Source: an uncultured Lachnospiraceae bacterium (lineage in GTDB: Bacteria; Bacillota; Clostridia; Lachnospirales; Lachnospiraceae). From it: a DNA stretch of 49,271 nucleotides. Made by a program: the position numbers and the translations under genes. Below the pieces are notes generated by a model, which saw only the letters and a list, made by a program, of their open reading frames with translations, did no database searches and had not been told where the DNA came from. Each line of letters begins with the position of its first letter. Positions within the stretch are counted from its first letter, which is position 1. This document shows, piece by piece, positions 1-7,994 of the stretch. The DNA lies in the NCBI GenBank assembly GCA_905209075.1, contig CAJLRL010000016.1, positions 1-49,271 of the forward strand. The letters run 5' to 3'.

Positions 1-345
1 ATTCTCGATAGCCCTGATATGCTTATCCACATCATGTAATATCCGTACTGTCTGATTATATTTTTCAATCTGTGCCATGTATTCTTCATAACTGGTGATG
101 TATATAATTTTTATATCATGATTTTTTTCTTTCAGCTTTCTTCCGAGCGTAATTCCGCCCAGTTCTTCCATAGAAATATCCAGTATTCCGATATCAATCT
201 TATCATTACTGTTCAGCAGCTCGTTTGCCGACAAAAATGACCGAATCTGATATTTCACATGATATTCCGAAAGGATTTTATCCAGTACCAGCGCCGCTTT
301 GTCAAGATCTTCCTTATCATCATCACATATTGCTACTTCTAACAA
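1..345 (-). CDS. LytTR-type response regulator, receiver domain (partial)
   Basis: The first 115 residues of a response regulator run off the left edge of the window. The receiver domain is clear: the acidic cluster CDDD at residues 7-10, the likely phospho-acceptor Asp56 in ILDISME, and the ITS motif before the conserved YEEYM stretch. The SFLSANELL segment and overall pattern are those of AgrA/VirR-like regulators whose output domain is LytTR, but that domain is outside the window, so the class is inferred. A TTG start at 343-345 is chosen because AGGAAGGAG lies six bases upstream and the next residues (LEVAICDDD) match family starts. A partner histidine kinase is expected nearby but is not visible. 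Confidence 0.8.
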   Translation of the reverse strand, partial: MLEVAICDDDKEDLDKAALVLDKILSEYHVKYQIRSFLSANELLNSNDKIDIGILDISMEELGGITLGRKLKEKNHDIKIIYITSYEEYMAQIEKYNQTVRILHDVDKHIRAIEN

Positions 346-898
346 TCCAATCTCCTTCCTATTCTGTCAAGCCTAAATCTATTGATTTTACTGGCTTTGA
401 CGATTTCTATTTACCTCAAAACAAGAGCCGGGAGTGATAGATATCGTAGTATCTGGTACCAAATAGCTGATAAATGAATACACTTCATAAAGCATCCCTG
501 TTGTTTGCTTATAAAGGCTATTTTCCCTCTAATCAACTATGATGATGAACCTTCCGTGTCTATGGGGATCATGTCCCAACTTCCTTCGTCCCATCTACCA
601 TATACTGAGTGCCAGCCATGCTCCTAAACGGGGTCATGCCCCACGGATATAATCGTTGCCGGCTACAGCTCTTGTTTTTTTGTTTGATTGTTACTGACCT
701 TCATTCACCTGTCGTGGTACTGATTTACTCAGTGGACGCTATACCACTACGGCTTACTGTTGGTCTTTTGCAGATGCAGTCCATTTCTGACTCCATCGTT
801 TACGGGGTTCTTCTCCAGAATCCTGTCCAGTCTCCGATACCTTCCATCAGCTGCTCGACAGAGTTCTGGATTGTGTGTTACTTGTATACTTTTGCTTC
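346..898. other. Long non-coding stretch between response regulator and IS110 remnant
   Basis: No convincing gene lies in this 553-base stretch; the plus-strand open frames at 225-437 and 609-968 have no family resemblance or ribosome binding site. The right half is rich in inverted repeats. Two are near copies of each other: GGGA-TCATG-TCCC at 565-577 and GGGG-TCATG-CCCC at 630-642, with the same five-base loop and a compensated base pair. A third nested structure lies at 714-747. Because this DNA directly follows the 3' end of the IS110-type transposase, it is probably the non-coding end of that element. The left part holds the response-regulator promoter, which I could not place with confidence. 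Confidence 0.5.
561..747 (-). ncRNA. Candidate structured RNA (possible IS110 bridge-RNA remnant)
   Basis: The sequence shows two small hairpins with identical TCATG (CATGA on the minus strand) loops and one compensatory A-T to G-C change. It also shows a nested structure in which GTGGTA (714-719) pairs with TACCAC (742-747) around an ACTGA/TCAGT hairpin (719-733). IS110-family elements are known to encode a bridge RNA in a non-coding end, and in the IS1111 group it lies downstream of the transposase, as here. The function is inferred only; the element is decayed and its ends are not defined. Confidence 0.3.
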
Positions 899-1452
899 CT
901 ATGCCGCCATTGGTGCCTGTGCTGATACCGGGTGTTTGATATCTTTCATTAGTTTTTCCGGATCATAAGTTGTCCCGTTTTTCAGAACGGTATAAATCAC
1001 CCTTAGGATCTTGCAGGCTATCACAATCAGTGACTGCATCTTTTTCAGCGGATTGTTGCTTCGTGTTGTGTAATACTCATGCAGCTGTTTGAATTCATCC
1101 GCATGCGACACTGCTGACTTTGCCACCTGAAACAGCCAGTAACGCAGTCTCTTGCGTCCTCAGTGGCTTGATCTTTGTCTGTCCTTTATGCTTTCCCGAA
1201 CTGCATGCCACCAGCCCCATTCCACTTAACTTCTGGATTTCCTTTACGTCATCAAACCTGCTGATCCGTAATGAAGGAGAGTTTATCATTCTCGGCAAAC
1301 TTACCGTTTGTTTCCAAGTCTCGCCAGGTATAGGATCTCAGTTCTTTTTTTATCACCTCTATTTTCCTGTCCAATTCTTCTTTTGACAGAAGCATTATTG
1401 CCTGATTTTCTACATTTACTTGCTTTTTTGTTCTTCTTGCTTTAACATTCAT
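899..1452 (-). pseudogene. Decayed IS110-family transposase
   Basis: Three reading frames together give a broken transposase. The start (MNVKARRTKKQ) reads for about 60 residues. After a junction near 1255-1300 the frame changes to FDDVKEIQKLSGMGLVACSS, and after another shift to GRKRLRYWLFQVAKSAVSHA through to KDIKHP. The last two parts are the Transposase_20 C-terminal domain of IS110-family enzymes. The N-terminal DEDD (RuvC-like) catalytic domain is missing, so an internal deletion is inferred. Restoring the second frame needs one extra base near 1170 to be removed, and it exposes a TGA that probably replaced CGA (Arg). The start is supported by AAGAGG nine bases upstream. The copy cannot make an active transposase. 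Confidence 0.85.
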
Positions 1453-1456
1453 CTTG

Positions 1457-1525
1457 AATACCTCTTGTGTTTTTAGATTTTACTAACTGGCCGGTCAGTA
1501 ATAATCTAAAAACACAAGAGGTATT
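1457..1525 (-). promoter_or_regulatory. Long hairpin covering the transposase ribosome binding site
   Basis: Positions 1457-1479 and 1503-1525 are perfect 23-base inverted repeats. The 23 bases between them continue the palindrome (TTACTAACTGG against CCGGTCAGTAA, one mismatch and one wobble), giving a stem of about 34 pairs. The AAGAGG that should serve the transposase start lies in the arm next to the gene. A transcript entering from outside the element would fold and hide this site, whereas one starting inside the stem would not. That is a known way for insertion sequences to avoid activation by read-through transcription, and here it is an inference from structure. Confidence 0.6.
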
Positions 1526-1701
1526 CTTTTTTGTCAATTCCTTTTACTCCTTAAAGTATACAGGAAGCTCCTATATTCAGTTGTGTTTATGTCACTAGGC
1601 TGCGCGCCGCTTCGTAACTTCTTTACATAATTCATTCTATTGAAACCGGGCTTATGAATCGTTACCGCAAACGTATACCAAAGGTTCACATACTGTGTAC
1701 C

Positions 1702-2061
1702 TTAGCCCTCAAGAATCTGAATCTGCCTAAGCATCGCAAGTGCAGACTGCTTTGCCTTATCCGTCTTCAGATTATTTAGAATCTCTATTGCTTCATTCAC
1801 AACAGGATCAAGATTATCCGTCGTATCACCGTTCAATATATAATCAGCATATACATGAAACAGGCGACTCAGCTGGGTAAGCATTTCAGCTGAAACACCT
1901 CTACTGTTGTTTTCATAATTGGAAATAGAAGACTTCCCCTCAAGATGAAGTCTTGCTGCAAGCTCCTCCTGGGTATAACCTGCATCTGTTCTAAGCTTTT
2001 TAATTCTTCCACAAACTGTTGTTACATCAATTGCTCCATTGTTTCTGTTTACCTTCTTCAT
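1702..2061 (-). CDS. XRE-family transcriptional regulator
   Basis: This 119-residue protein has an N-terminal helix-turn-helix of the Cro/CI type at about residues 16-75 (IKKLRTDAGYTQEELAARL followed by SISNYENNSRGVS). A short helical C-terminus at about 80-119 probably dimerises. ATG at 2059-2061 is chosen because GGAAAGGG lies eight bases upstream; a GTG three codons earlier is too close to that site. The gene sits between an IS110 remnant and a broken RepA_N gene, so it may be the regulator of a lost plasmid or conjugative element. The ligand and targets are not evident. Helix-turn-helix identity is certain, the role is not. Confidence 0.85.
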   Translation of the reverse strand: MKKVNRNNGAIDVTTVCGRIKKLRTDAGYTQEELAARLHLEGKSSISNYENNSRGVSAEMLTQLSRLFHVYADYILNGDTTDNLDPVVNEAIEILNNLKTDKAKQSALAMLRQIQILEG

Positions 2062-2118
2062 AATCTGCACCCTTTCCGGTGCCTTTCAAAACAGAAGCAA
2101 ACCAGAAAAAGAGCGCAC

Positions 2119-2203
2119 GAAAAAAGCCTGCAAAACAATCACTAAATCTCTTGGTATGTAAAAACATACTTCAAGTTAGCTTCTGTTTTGCAGGCCCTTT
2201 TTA
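2119..2203. terminator. Bidirectional terminator-like hairpin
   Basis: GCCTGCAAAACA (2126-2137) pairs perfectly with TGTTTTGCAGGC (2184-2195). Inside it is a second small stem, GTATGT with ACATAC. The outer stem is flanked by AAAAAA on the left and CCCTTTTT on the right, so it has a U-tract in both directions. It separates the XRE gene from the RepA fragment and overlaps the end of the latter's reading frame. Confidence 0.6.
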
Positions 2204-2448
2204 ATCTGAATAGATGTCTTATGCTCCCTTTCAATTGAATTTACAATATATGCTCTATTCTGTTCATCAAACCAACCATTTTTGATTGAAAGAGACATTC
2301 TGTCAAGCATCAGACCATATAACAGCTTCGCATCACTTTACAACTTTTTGAATCTATTATCTTTAATCAGAAGTCTAGGAATCCGATCAAAAGAAAATTG
2401 TTCAGATTCAATTCCGTAGTAATAATTGAATTTTGGATTTTTGTCCAT
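2176..2448 (-). pseudogene. RepA_N replication-initiator fragment (broken)
   Basis: From ATG at 2446-2448, preceded by AGAGGAG, the frame reads MDKNPKFNYYYGIESEQF and then SFDRIPRLLIKDNRFKKL. It meets an in-frame TAA at 2338-2340 and resumes with SDAKLLYGLMLDRMSLS and IKNGWFDEQNRAYIV. This is the N-terminal domain of RepA_N replication initiators of plasmids and integrative elements; the family has Ser where the TAA now stands, so a single TCA to TAA change is likely. After about residue 70 the similarity stops and the frame ends in the neighbouring terminator hairpin, so the DNA-binding rest is deleted. It marks the scar of an integrated plasmid-like element. Confidence 0.75.
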
Positions 2449-2520
2449 TATTCTTCTCCTCTCAGCTTTTTACTGTTAAAGCATTATTCATGATTAAACA
2501 CCCCAAAATTCTTTGTTTTA

Positions 2521-2561
2521 AAATAAAAAATGGAATAAATCCACGCTTTCGAATTTATTCC
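2521..2561 (-). terminator. Distal terminator downstream of ppdK
   Basis: GGAATAAAT (2532-2540) pairs with ATTTATTCC (2553-2561) around a 12-base loop. On the minus strand it is followed by ATTTTTTATTTT, a typical U-rich tail. It lies about 80 bases past the ppdK stop and backs up the hairpin at 2574-2600. Confidence 0.6.
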
Positions 2562-2573
2562 CAAACATAATAC

Positions 2574-2600
2574 AAGGGAAAGTATTAAATACTTTCCCTT
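2574..2600 (-). terminator. Proximal hairpin downstream of ppdK
   Basis: AAGGGAAAGTATT (2574-2586) and AATACTTTCCCTT (2588-2600) form a perfect palindrome with one central base, folding as an 11-pair stem with a five-base loop. It is 40 bases past the ppdK stop codon. The U-tract on the minus strand is poor, so it may act with the second hairpin or protect the mRNA end. Confidence 0.55.
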
Positions 2601-2640
2601 TCAAAATCTTATATATAGACTTTTAAATTAGAGCCTTTGT

Positions 2641-5283
2641 CTATTTTGCCTGCTCTGCGATAGCAGCCTGTGCAGCAGCAAGACGTGCGATTGGTACACG
2701 GAATGGTGAGCAAGATACATAGTCGAGTCCAATCTTGTGGCAGAACTCAACTGATGAAGGATCTCCACCGTGCTCTCCACAGATACCAACGTGAAGGTTA
2801 GGATTAACTGGTTTTCCAAGCTTAATAGCTGTCTCCATTAATTTACCTACACCTGTCTGGTCAAGCTTAGCAAATGGATCGTTCTCGAAGATCTTGTTAT
2901 CATAGTAAGCGTTAAGGAACTTACCAGCATCATCACGAGAGAATCCGAATGTCATCTGTGTAAGGTCATTTGTACCGAAGCAGAAGAAATCAGCCTCTGT
3001 AGCGATCTCATCAGCTGTAAGAGCAGCTCTTGGGATCTCGATCATTGTACCAACATGGTATTTAAGATCTACACCAGCAGCAGCGATTTCAGCATCAGCT
3101 GTCTCTACTACAATCTTCTTAACGAATTTAAGCTCTTTAAGTTCGCATACTAATGGGATCATGATCTCTGGCTCGATATCCCAGTCAGCATGTGCTTTCT
3201 TTACATTGATAGCTGCACGGATAACAGCCTTTGTCTGCATCTTAGCGATTTCTGGATAAGTAACAGCAAGACGGCATCCTCTGTGTCCCATCATTGGGTT
3301 GAACTCATGAAGGCTGTCAATGATTGCCTTGATTGTCTCTACTGATTTGCCCTGAGCCTTAGCAAGTTTCTCGATATCCTCTTCCTCTGTAGGAACGAAC
3401 TCATGAAGAGGTGGATCAAGGAAACGGATTGTTACTGGGCATCCCTCAAGAGCTTCGTATAATTTTTCGAAGTCTCCCTGCTGATATGGAAGGATCTTGT
3501 CAAGAGCAGCTTCTCTTTCTTCTACTGTATCAGAACAGATCATCTCACGGAATGCAGCAATTCTGTCTTCCTCGAAGAACATATGCTCTGTACGGCAAAG
3601 TCCGATACCTTCTGCACCAAGTTCACGAGCTTTCTTAGCATCAGCTGGAGTATCTGCGTTTGTACGAACTTTAAGTGTTCTAAACTCATCTGCCCAAGCC
3701 ATAACACGTCCGAACTCACCAGCGATTGAAGCATCAACTGTTGGGATAAGTCCAGCATAGATGTTACCTGTTGTACCATCGATAGAGATCTCAGATCCCT
3801 CTGTGAATGTCTGTCCAGCAAGTGTGAATTTCTTGTTTTCCTCATCCATAGCGATGTCTCCACAACCAGATACACAGCATGTTCCCATACCACGTGCAAC
3901 AACGGCTGCATGAGATGTCATACCACCACGAACTGTAAGGATACCCTGGGCAGCCTTCATTCCTGTGATGTCTTCTGGAGATGTCTCAAGACGTACAAGT
4001 ACGACTTTCTCTCCTTTTTCAGCCCAAGCTTCTGCGTCATCAGCTGTGAATACAACTTTACCACAAGCAGCTCCCGGAGATGCTCCAAGACCTTTTCCAA
4101 GTGGAGTTGCAGCTTTAAGTGCAGCAGCATCGAACTGTGGATGTAATAATGTATCAAGGTTACGAGGGTCGATCATTGCAACAGCCTCTGCTGGTGTCTT
4201 ATGTCCCTCATCTACTAAATCGCAAGCGATCTTAAGAGCAGCTGGAGCTGTTCTCTTTCCGTTACGACACTGAAGCATATAGAGTTTTTTGTTCTCAACA
4301 GTAAACTCCATATCCTGCATATCATGGTAGTGATTCTCAAGAGTCTCACAAACTTTAAGGAATTCAGCATATGCCTCTGGGAATTCCTGCTCCATCTGAG
4401 CGATTGGCATTGGAGTACGAACACCGGCAACAACGTCCTCTCCCTGTGCATTGATAAGGAACTCACCCATAAGCTTGTTCTCACCAGTTGCAGGATCACG
4501 AGTAAATGCAACACCAGTACCTGACTCGTTATTTAAGTTACCGAATACCATTGGCATTACGTTAACAGCTGTTCCCCAAGAATAAGGGATATCGTTATCT
4601 CTTCTATATACGTTTGCACGTGGGTTGTCCCATGAACGGAATACAGCCTCGATAGCAAGTTTTAACTGCTCTACAGGATCTGAAGGGAAGTCTGTTCCTA
4701 ACTGATTCTTGTACTCAGCCTTGAACTGCTCTGCTAACTCTTTAAGGTCAGCTGCTGTAAGATCTACGTCAAATTTAACGCCTCTGTCCTCTTTCATCTT
4801 GTCGATGAGCTGCTCGAAGTATTTCTTTCCTACTTCCATAACAACGTCTGAGAACATCTGGATGAAACGTCTGTATGAATCATATACGAAACGCTCGAAT
4901 GCTGGATCTGGGTTACCAGCGATCATAGCTGCAACAACTTCGTCATTAAGACCAAGATTAAGGATTGTATCCATCATACCTGGCATTGAAGCTCTGGCAC
5001 CTGAACGTACAGATACAAGGAGAGGATTCTTAAGGTCACCGAATTTCTTTCCGTTAACCTCTTCCATCCATTTTACGCCTTCCATAGTCTGAGCCATAAT
5101 CTCATCATTGATCTTACGGCCGTCCTCGTAGTACTGTGTACAAGCTTCTGTAGTGATTGTGAATCCCTGTGGTACAGGAAGACCGATCTCTGTCATCTCA
5201 GCAAGGTTAGCACCTTTTCCACCGAGAAGATTACGCATGGTCATGTTACCTTCTTTGAAGGTATAAACCCACTTGTTTGCCAT
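2641..5283 (-). CDS. ppdK: Pyruvate, phosphate dikinase
   Basis: The 880-residue enzyme interconverts pyruvate, ATP and phosphate with phosphoenolpyruvate, AMP and pyrophosphate in the cytoplasm. In many anaerobic Clostridia it replaces or backs up pyruvate kinase in pyrophosphate-linked glycolysis. The N-terminal ATP-grasp domain begins with LLGGKGANLAEM. The swivelling phospho-histidine is His458 in GGMTSHAAVVARG. The C-terminal barrel carries the catalytic Cys835 in HVGICGEHGG. These positions are offset by only three to four from the well-studied Clostridium symbiosum enzyme (874 residues), so the protein is complete. The start has AGGAGG nine bases upstream. The gene appears to be transcribed alone, with two hairpins after it. 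Confidence 0.97.
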   Translation of the reverse strand: MANKWVYTFKEGNMTMRNLLGGKGANLAEMTEIGLPVPQGFTITTEACTQYYEDGRKINDEIMAQTMEGVKWMEEVNGKKFGDLKNPLLVSVRSGARASMPGMMDTILNLGLNDEVVAAMIAGNPDPAFERFVYDSYRRFIQMFSDVVMEVGKKYFEQLIDKMKEDRGVKFDVDLTAADLKELAEQFKAEYKNQLGTDFPSDPVEQLKLAIEAVFRSWDNPRANVYRRDNDIPYSWGTAVNVMPMVFGNLNNESGTGVAFTRDPATGENKLMGEFLINAQGEDVVAGVRTPMPIAQMEQEFPEAYAEFLKVCETLENHYHDMQDMEFTVENKKLYMLQCRNGKRTAPAALKIACDLVDEGHKTPAEAVAMIDPRNLDTLLHPQFDAAALKAATPLGKGLGASPGAACGKVVFTADDAEAWAEKGEKVVLVRLETSPEDITGMKAAQGILTVRGGMTSHAAVVARGMGTCCVSGCGDIAMDEENKKFTLAGQTFTEGSEISIDGTTGNIYAGLIPTVDASIAGEFGRVMAWADEFRTLKVRTNADTPADAKKARELGAEGIGLCRTEHMFFEEDRIAAFREMICSDTVEEREAALDKILPYQQGDFEKLYEALEGCPVTIRFLDPPLHEFVPTEEEDIEKLAKAQGKSVETIKAIIDSLHEFNPMMGHRGCRLAVTYPEIAKMQTKAVIRAAINVKKAHADWDIEPEIMIPLVCELKELKFVKKIVVETADAEIAAAGVDLKYHVGTMIEIPRAALTADEIATEADFFCFGTNDLTQMTFGFSRDDAGKFLNAYYDNKIFENDPFAKLDQTGVGKLMETAIKLGKPVNPNLHVGICGEHGGDPSSVEFCHKIGLDYVSCSPFRVPIARLAAAQAAIAEQAK

Positions 5284-5311
5284 TTTGCAATTCCTCCTAA
5301 ATTTTATTTAC

Positions 5312-5376
5312 TGGTATGGGATTGTCCCATCCATATACTAATTAATGTGTGCACTTATCAAAGCGCACACATTAAT
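5312..5376 (-). promoter_or_regulatory. ppdK upstream region: large inverted repeat and possible promoter
   Basis: ATTAATGTGTGC (5341-5352) and GCACACATTAAT (5365-5376) are perfect 12-base inverted repeats around a 12-base loop. A possible -35 TTGATA (minus strand, 5356-5361) lies in the loop, with a possible -10 TATATG (5332-5337) after an 18-base spacer. A second small palindrome, ATGGGA-TTG-TCCCAT, sits at 5316-5330 between promoter and ribosome binding site. The large repeat could be an operator for ppdK or the end of the surface-protein operon transcript; it lacks a U-tract on the minus strand, which favours an operator. Confidence 0.4.
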
Positions 5377-5402
5377 AATACCATATTTTTGCCAAATATC
5401 AA

Positions 5403-6512
5403 CTAATTTTTGTCATCAGATTCTATATCAGCTTTTGTTTCGTCACCAGCTGCGGATGCTGCTTTTGACTTTGATCTTACTATAAGTACAATAGCTGCTG
5501 TAAGAGCCAGCGCAGCAAGTATTCCTATACCGATCGGAATGACCATTCCGTTTTCCATCAGCAGAGCTGAAAGAGGTACATTCTGATCTTTAATTTCATG
5601 ATCTGAATCATCATTAGCTGCCTGTGGTACAGCCTGATCATCAATAGTTGTGTTCTGCTGTGCATCTGGAAGCTGACCATCAGCCTGTGGCTCATTTCCA
5701 CCATCCGGAACTACTACTCCGTCATTGCCAGCAGCATTAGCAGCGTTTCCATTTCCGTCTGTTGTTCCAGCGCCTGCTCCATCTCCACCCGGTGTATTAG
5801 CATTCCCTCCGGCAGGAGTATTTCCGGCACCCGCAGCTGCGTTATTGGCACCTCCGGCTGCATTTGCATTACCTGCTGTATTCTGGATGGCTGCTGTAGT
5901 TGACGCCGGTGAGTATACAAAATTGAAGACATTTTTAGACACATCAGATACGAGTGTTCCTGTCTGATTATAATTATCCGGTATATAGCCATCTATATAT
6001 AAATATGCTATAACTGGTTCATCACCAACATTACCATAATATGTCCTACTGTCGGCAAGCTTATTTCCGGCTGCATCAACATAATTTACTGTATATTCAG
6101 CAAGTTCGCCCGGGATTCCATAGGCAACAACATAGTCCTGATCGCCGTTTACCTCAAAAGCTGAATATGAGACTGTCTTATTGTCCCTGCCACTTAAACG
6201 TATTCCTTTTACATAATATTTGCTGTTATCATTTAACGAAACACCATCCTGAGCATCACAGCTTATCACATCACCATATTCCAGACCACTTACTGTTATT
6301 TTATCTCCGGAAGAATTAATTGACGCAGCCTCAGAATTACCTGAACCTTTTCTGACCTGGATTGCACCAGCTCCGGAAAAAGTTCCCTGTGCGCCACTGT
6401 AAAATGATACGGTATATGTGTACGAAAATGCGTATGCATCTGTTTTCTGCGAAAAAGCACTTACAAGAAATGTCAAAACAAGTGTAACTATAAAACTAGT
6501 TCGTTTTTTCAT
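5403..6512 (-). CDS. MucBP-like membrane-anchored surface protein, last gene of fibre operon
   Basis: This protein has 369 residues from the ATG at 6510-6512, which has AAAGGGGGC upstream; an upstream in-frame ATG would overlap the previous gene by more than 100 bases. It has a signal peptide ending near TDAYA, then a MucBP-like repeat (AEYTVNYVDAAGNKLADSRT and a GYIPDNYNQTG tail). A long Ala/Asn/Gly-rich linker of about 90 residues follows, then one transmembrane helix (IPIGIGILAALALTAA) and a charged Lys/Asp tail. There is no LPXTG-type motif; it has only NVPLS before the helix, so it is probably held by the membrane. It overlaps the preceding gene by 17 bases, which suggests coupled translation. 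MucBP domains are associated with mucus binding. The exact role is not known. Confidence 0.75.
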   Translation of the reverse strand: MKKRTSFIVTLVLTFLVSAFSQKTDAYAFSYTYTVSFYSGAQGTFSGAGAIQVRKGSGNSEAASINSSGDKITVSGLEYGDVISCDAQDGVSLNDNSKYYVKGIRLSGRDNKTVSYSAFEVNGDQDYVVAYGIPGELAEYTVNYVDAAGNKLADSRTYYGNVGDEPVIAYLYIDGYIPDNYNQTGTLVSDVSKNVFNFVYSPASTTAAIQNTAGNANAAGGANNAAAGAGNTPAGGNANTPGGDGAGAGTTDGNGNAANAAGNDGVVVPDGGNEPQADGQLPDAQQNTTIDDQAVPQAANDDSDHEIKDQNVPLSALLMENGMVIPIGIGILAALALTAAIVLIVRSKSKAASAAGDETKADIESDDKN

Positions 6513-7230
6513 TTTTTCGAGCCCCCTTTCTCCAGAAAAAAGCAAGAATAAGAAGTACCACTCCCAATATAAATGTAAAGATCGATGCCGCAGACCATAC
6601 ATCGCCGGTTTTTACTCTCGGAGGAGTATTGTATGTTGGCGGATTTGGTGTCGTTGGGTTAGAATTGTCTTCTACGGCAAAATTCATCATAAGTTTTGCA
6701 AGTGTATCCTGATAAATATTACCCTGACTTTCTCCATCAAGTCCGACTGTAAGATTTACCGTACCATTCTCTCCCGGTTCCAATGTATCAAGCGAGAAAA
6801 AATCATCAAGCGAGTTTGTCGCTTCATTTAAGCCCTTTCCGGCAGTAGTCTCTTTTTCTCCACCGACACTTGTGCTGCTGTATATAGTATCTTCTTTTCC
6901 ATCAGGATCCGTGTACGTAAGGATATATGTATATCCACCATTTTCTGCTACAGACTGTGCATCCTCAAGACTGCTTATTACGTCATTTGCCATATACCAG
7001 TTTGTAGATATATCACTGTCATTTTTTACTGCAACCCTGAAGTCTACAGTATCTCCCGGTTCCATTTCAGATACAGATACAGCCAGTTTATTTGAATCAA
7101 ACGAGCTTACCATTTCTTTTCCATTAAAACTACATGAACCGGCATCTGTCGAATTAGTATTTGCATAGATATTGCCTGCAGATGCAAGGATAAGCAACAT
7201 GCCTGCAATAGCCGAAATTTTTCTTTTCAT
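6496..7230 (-). CDS. Secreted surface protein with TGD sorting-like tail
   Basis: This 244-residue protein starts with a Sec signal peptide ending near NIYANT. It has a beta-rich ectodomain (NKLAVSVSEMEPGDTVDFRV resembles the stalk of TasA/camelysin and pilus proteins). A proline-rich stretch follows (NPTTPNPPTYNTPP), then RVKTGD, a hydrophobic helix and the basic tail WRKGARK. The layout matches a sortase signal, but Leu-Pro of LPXTG is replaced by Arg-Val, so anchoring by the operon's sortase is uncertain. It is preceded by AAAGGAGG and lies 11 bases after the previous gene. It could be the cell-wall base of the fibre. Confidence 0.65.
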   Translation of the reverse strand: MKRKISAIAGMLLILASAGNIYANTNSTDAGSCSFNGKEMVSSFDSNKLAVSVSEMEPGDTVDFRVAVKNDSDISTNWYMANDVISSLEDAQSVAENGGYTYILTYTDPDGKEDTIYSSTSVGGEKETTAGKGLNEATNSLDDFFSLDTLEPGENGTVNLTVGLDGESQGNIYQDTLAKLMMNFAVEDNSNPTTPNPPTYNTPPRVKTGDVWSAASIFTFILGVVLLILAFFWRKGARKNEKTN

Positions 7231-7241
7231 ATTGCCCTCCT

Positions 7242-7994
7242 TTAATTAATACTTAAGCTTCCATCATCTGATACGTTTACATCGACACCCCATGCACTCT
7301 TTATTGCTTCTTTTGCATTGTGTGTCTGGACAGCATCAACGGTTGCCTCAAGAACAAATTGCGCATCATCATACAGAAATGTTGATTCTATCGTTGTAGT
7401 ACCATCATCGTTTGTCGTAGATGTCTGTGAAACTAATTTTGCTAAATCGCTGTTTATTGAGATTGAATCTACAAACAATGGCGATGTCTGGCCACTTGAA
7501 AGAACTGATGTATAATATAGCACATTGCGTTCTGTTGAAGCTGCCGCTCCGTCCTCAACCCATCCATCATTGGTAAAATGAATCTGTATCATTGACGGAT
7601 CAAGATCTGTTCTCTTTTTTGATCCATCTTCATCTGCCCAGTAATGGTTTACGGTGACACGCACATACTGATCGATCGTTCCACTATTTTTTACAGCAAG
7701 CTGTTCATCATATTTTTTACCTAATACAACCTCTTTGTCACCTGCATTTTCAAGCATATCTGAAAGAAGTACACCTGTTGCTTCGTTCCATGCATCATCC
7801 TTATGCTGGTAATCTCTCCAGCTGACATCGGAACCATTTTCTATCAAAGTTACACCTATTGATTTCACATCGATCTGTGCGAGGTAATTGTCACTTAAAT
7901 ATGTCAATGTCGCTCTTGTCGAGCCTGCTGTAGCAAATACAAGCATACCTATTCCAATAGCTGCTAAAAGCACGGGAAGTTTTTTCTTTTTCAT
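7242..7994 (-). CDS. TasA/camelysin-like protein with SipW-class signal peptide
   Basis: This protein has 250 residues. The N-terminus (basic KKKK, a hydrophobic core, then AGSTRATLTYLSDNY) matches the SipW-cognate signal class used by TasA and camelysin-type secreted proteins of Firmicutes. The body has repeated beta-strand segments, for example the stretch around KKYDEQLAVKNSGTIDQYVR. That is typical of the immunoglobulin-like core in which a non-anchored subunit is added between membrane and polymer. No C-terminal anchor is present. Its ATG overlaps the preceding stop by one base (TAATG), and GAGGAGG lies upstream. A fibre-forming role is inferred from the family; polymerisation has not been shown for this sequence. 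Confidence 0.7.
   Translation of the reverse strand: MKKKKLPVLLAAIGIGMLVFATAGSTRATLTYLSDNYLAQIDVKSIGVTLIENGSDVSWRDYQHKDDAWNEATGVLLSDMLENAGDKEVVLGKKYDEQLAVKNSGTIDQYVRVTVNHYWADEDGSKKRTDLDPSMIQIHFTNDGWVEDGAAASTERNVLYYTSVLSSGQTSPLFVDSISINSDLAKLVSQTSTTNDDGTTTIESTFLYDDAQFVLEATVDAVQTHNAKEAIKSAWGVDVNVSDDGSLSIN

Noticed and set aside
225..437. Plus-strand frame of 70 codons over the response regulator start
   Set aside because: It overlaps a clear receiver domain in the opposite direction and has no plausible translation signal.
609..968. Plus-strand open frame of 119 codons before the IS110 remnant
   Set aside because: It has no ribosome binding site or family pattern, contains the RNA-like inverted repeats and overlaps the transposase end; non-coding IS DNA explains it better.
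1457..1525. The 23-base inverted repeats as terminal repeats of an insertion sequence
   Set aside because: They face each other within 69 bases and contain no gene between them; IS110 elements also lack ordinary terminal inverted repeats.
3411..5092. Several open frames on both strands within ppdK
   Set aside because: They are shadows of a highly conserved gene, have no ribosome binding sites, and their composition follows ppdK codons.
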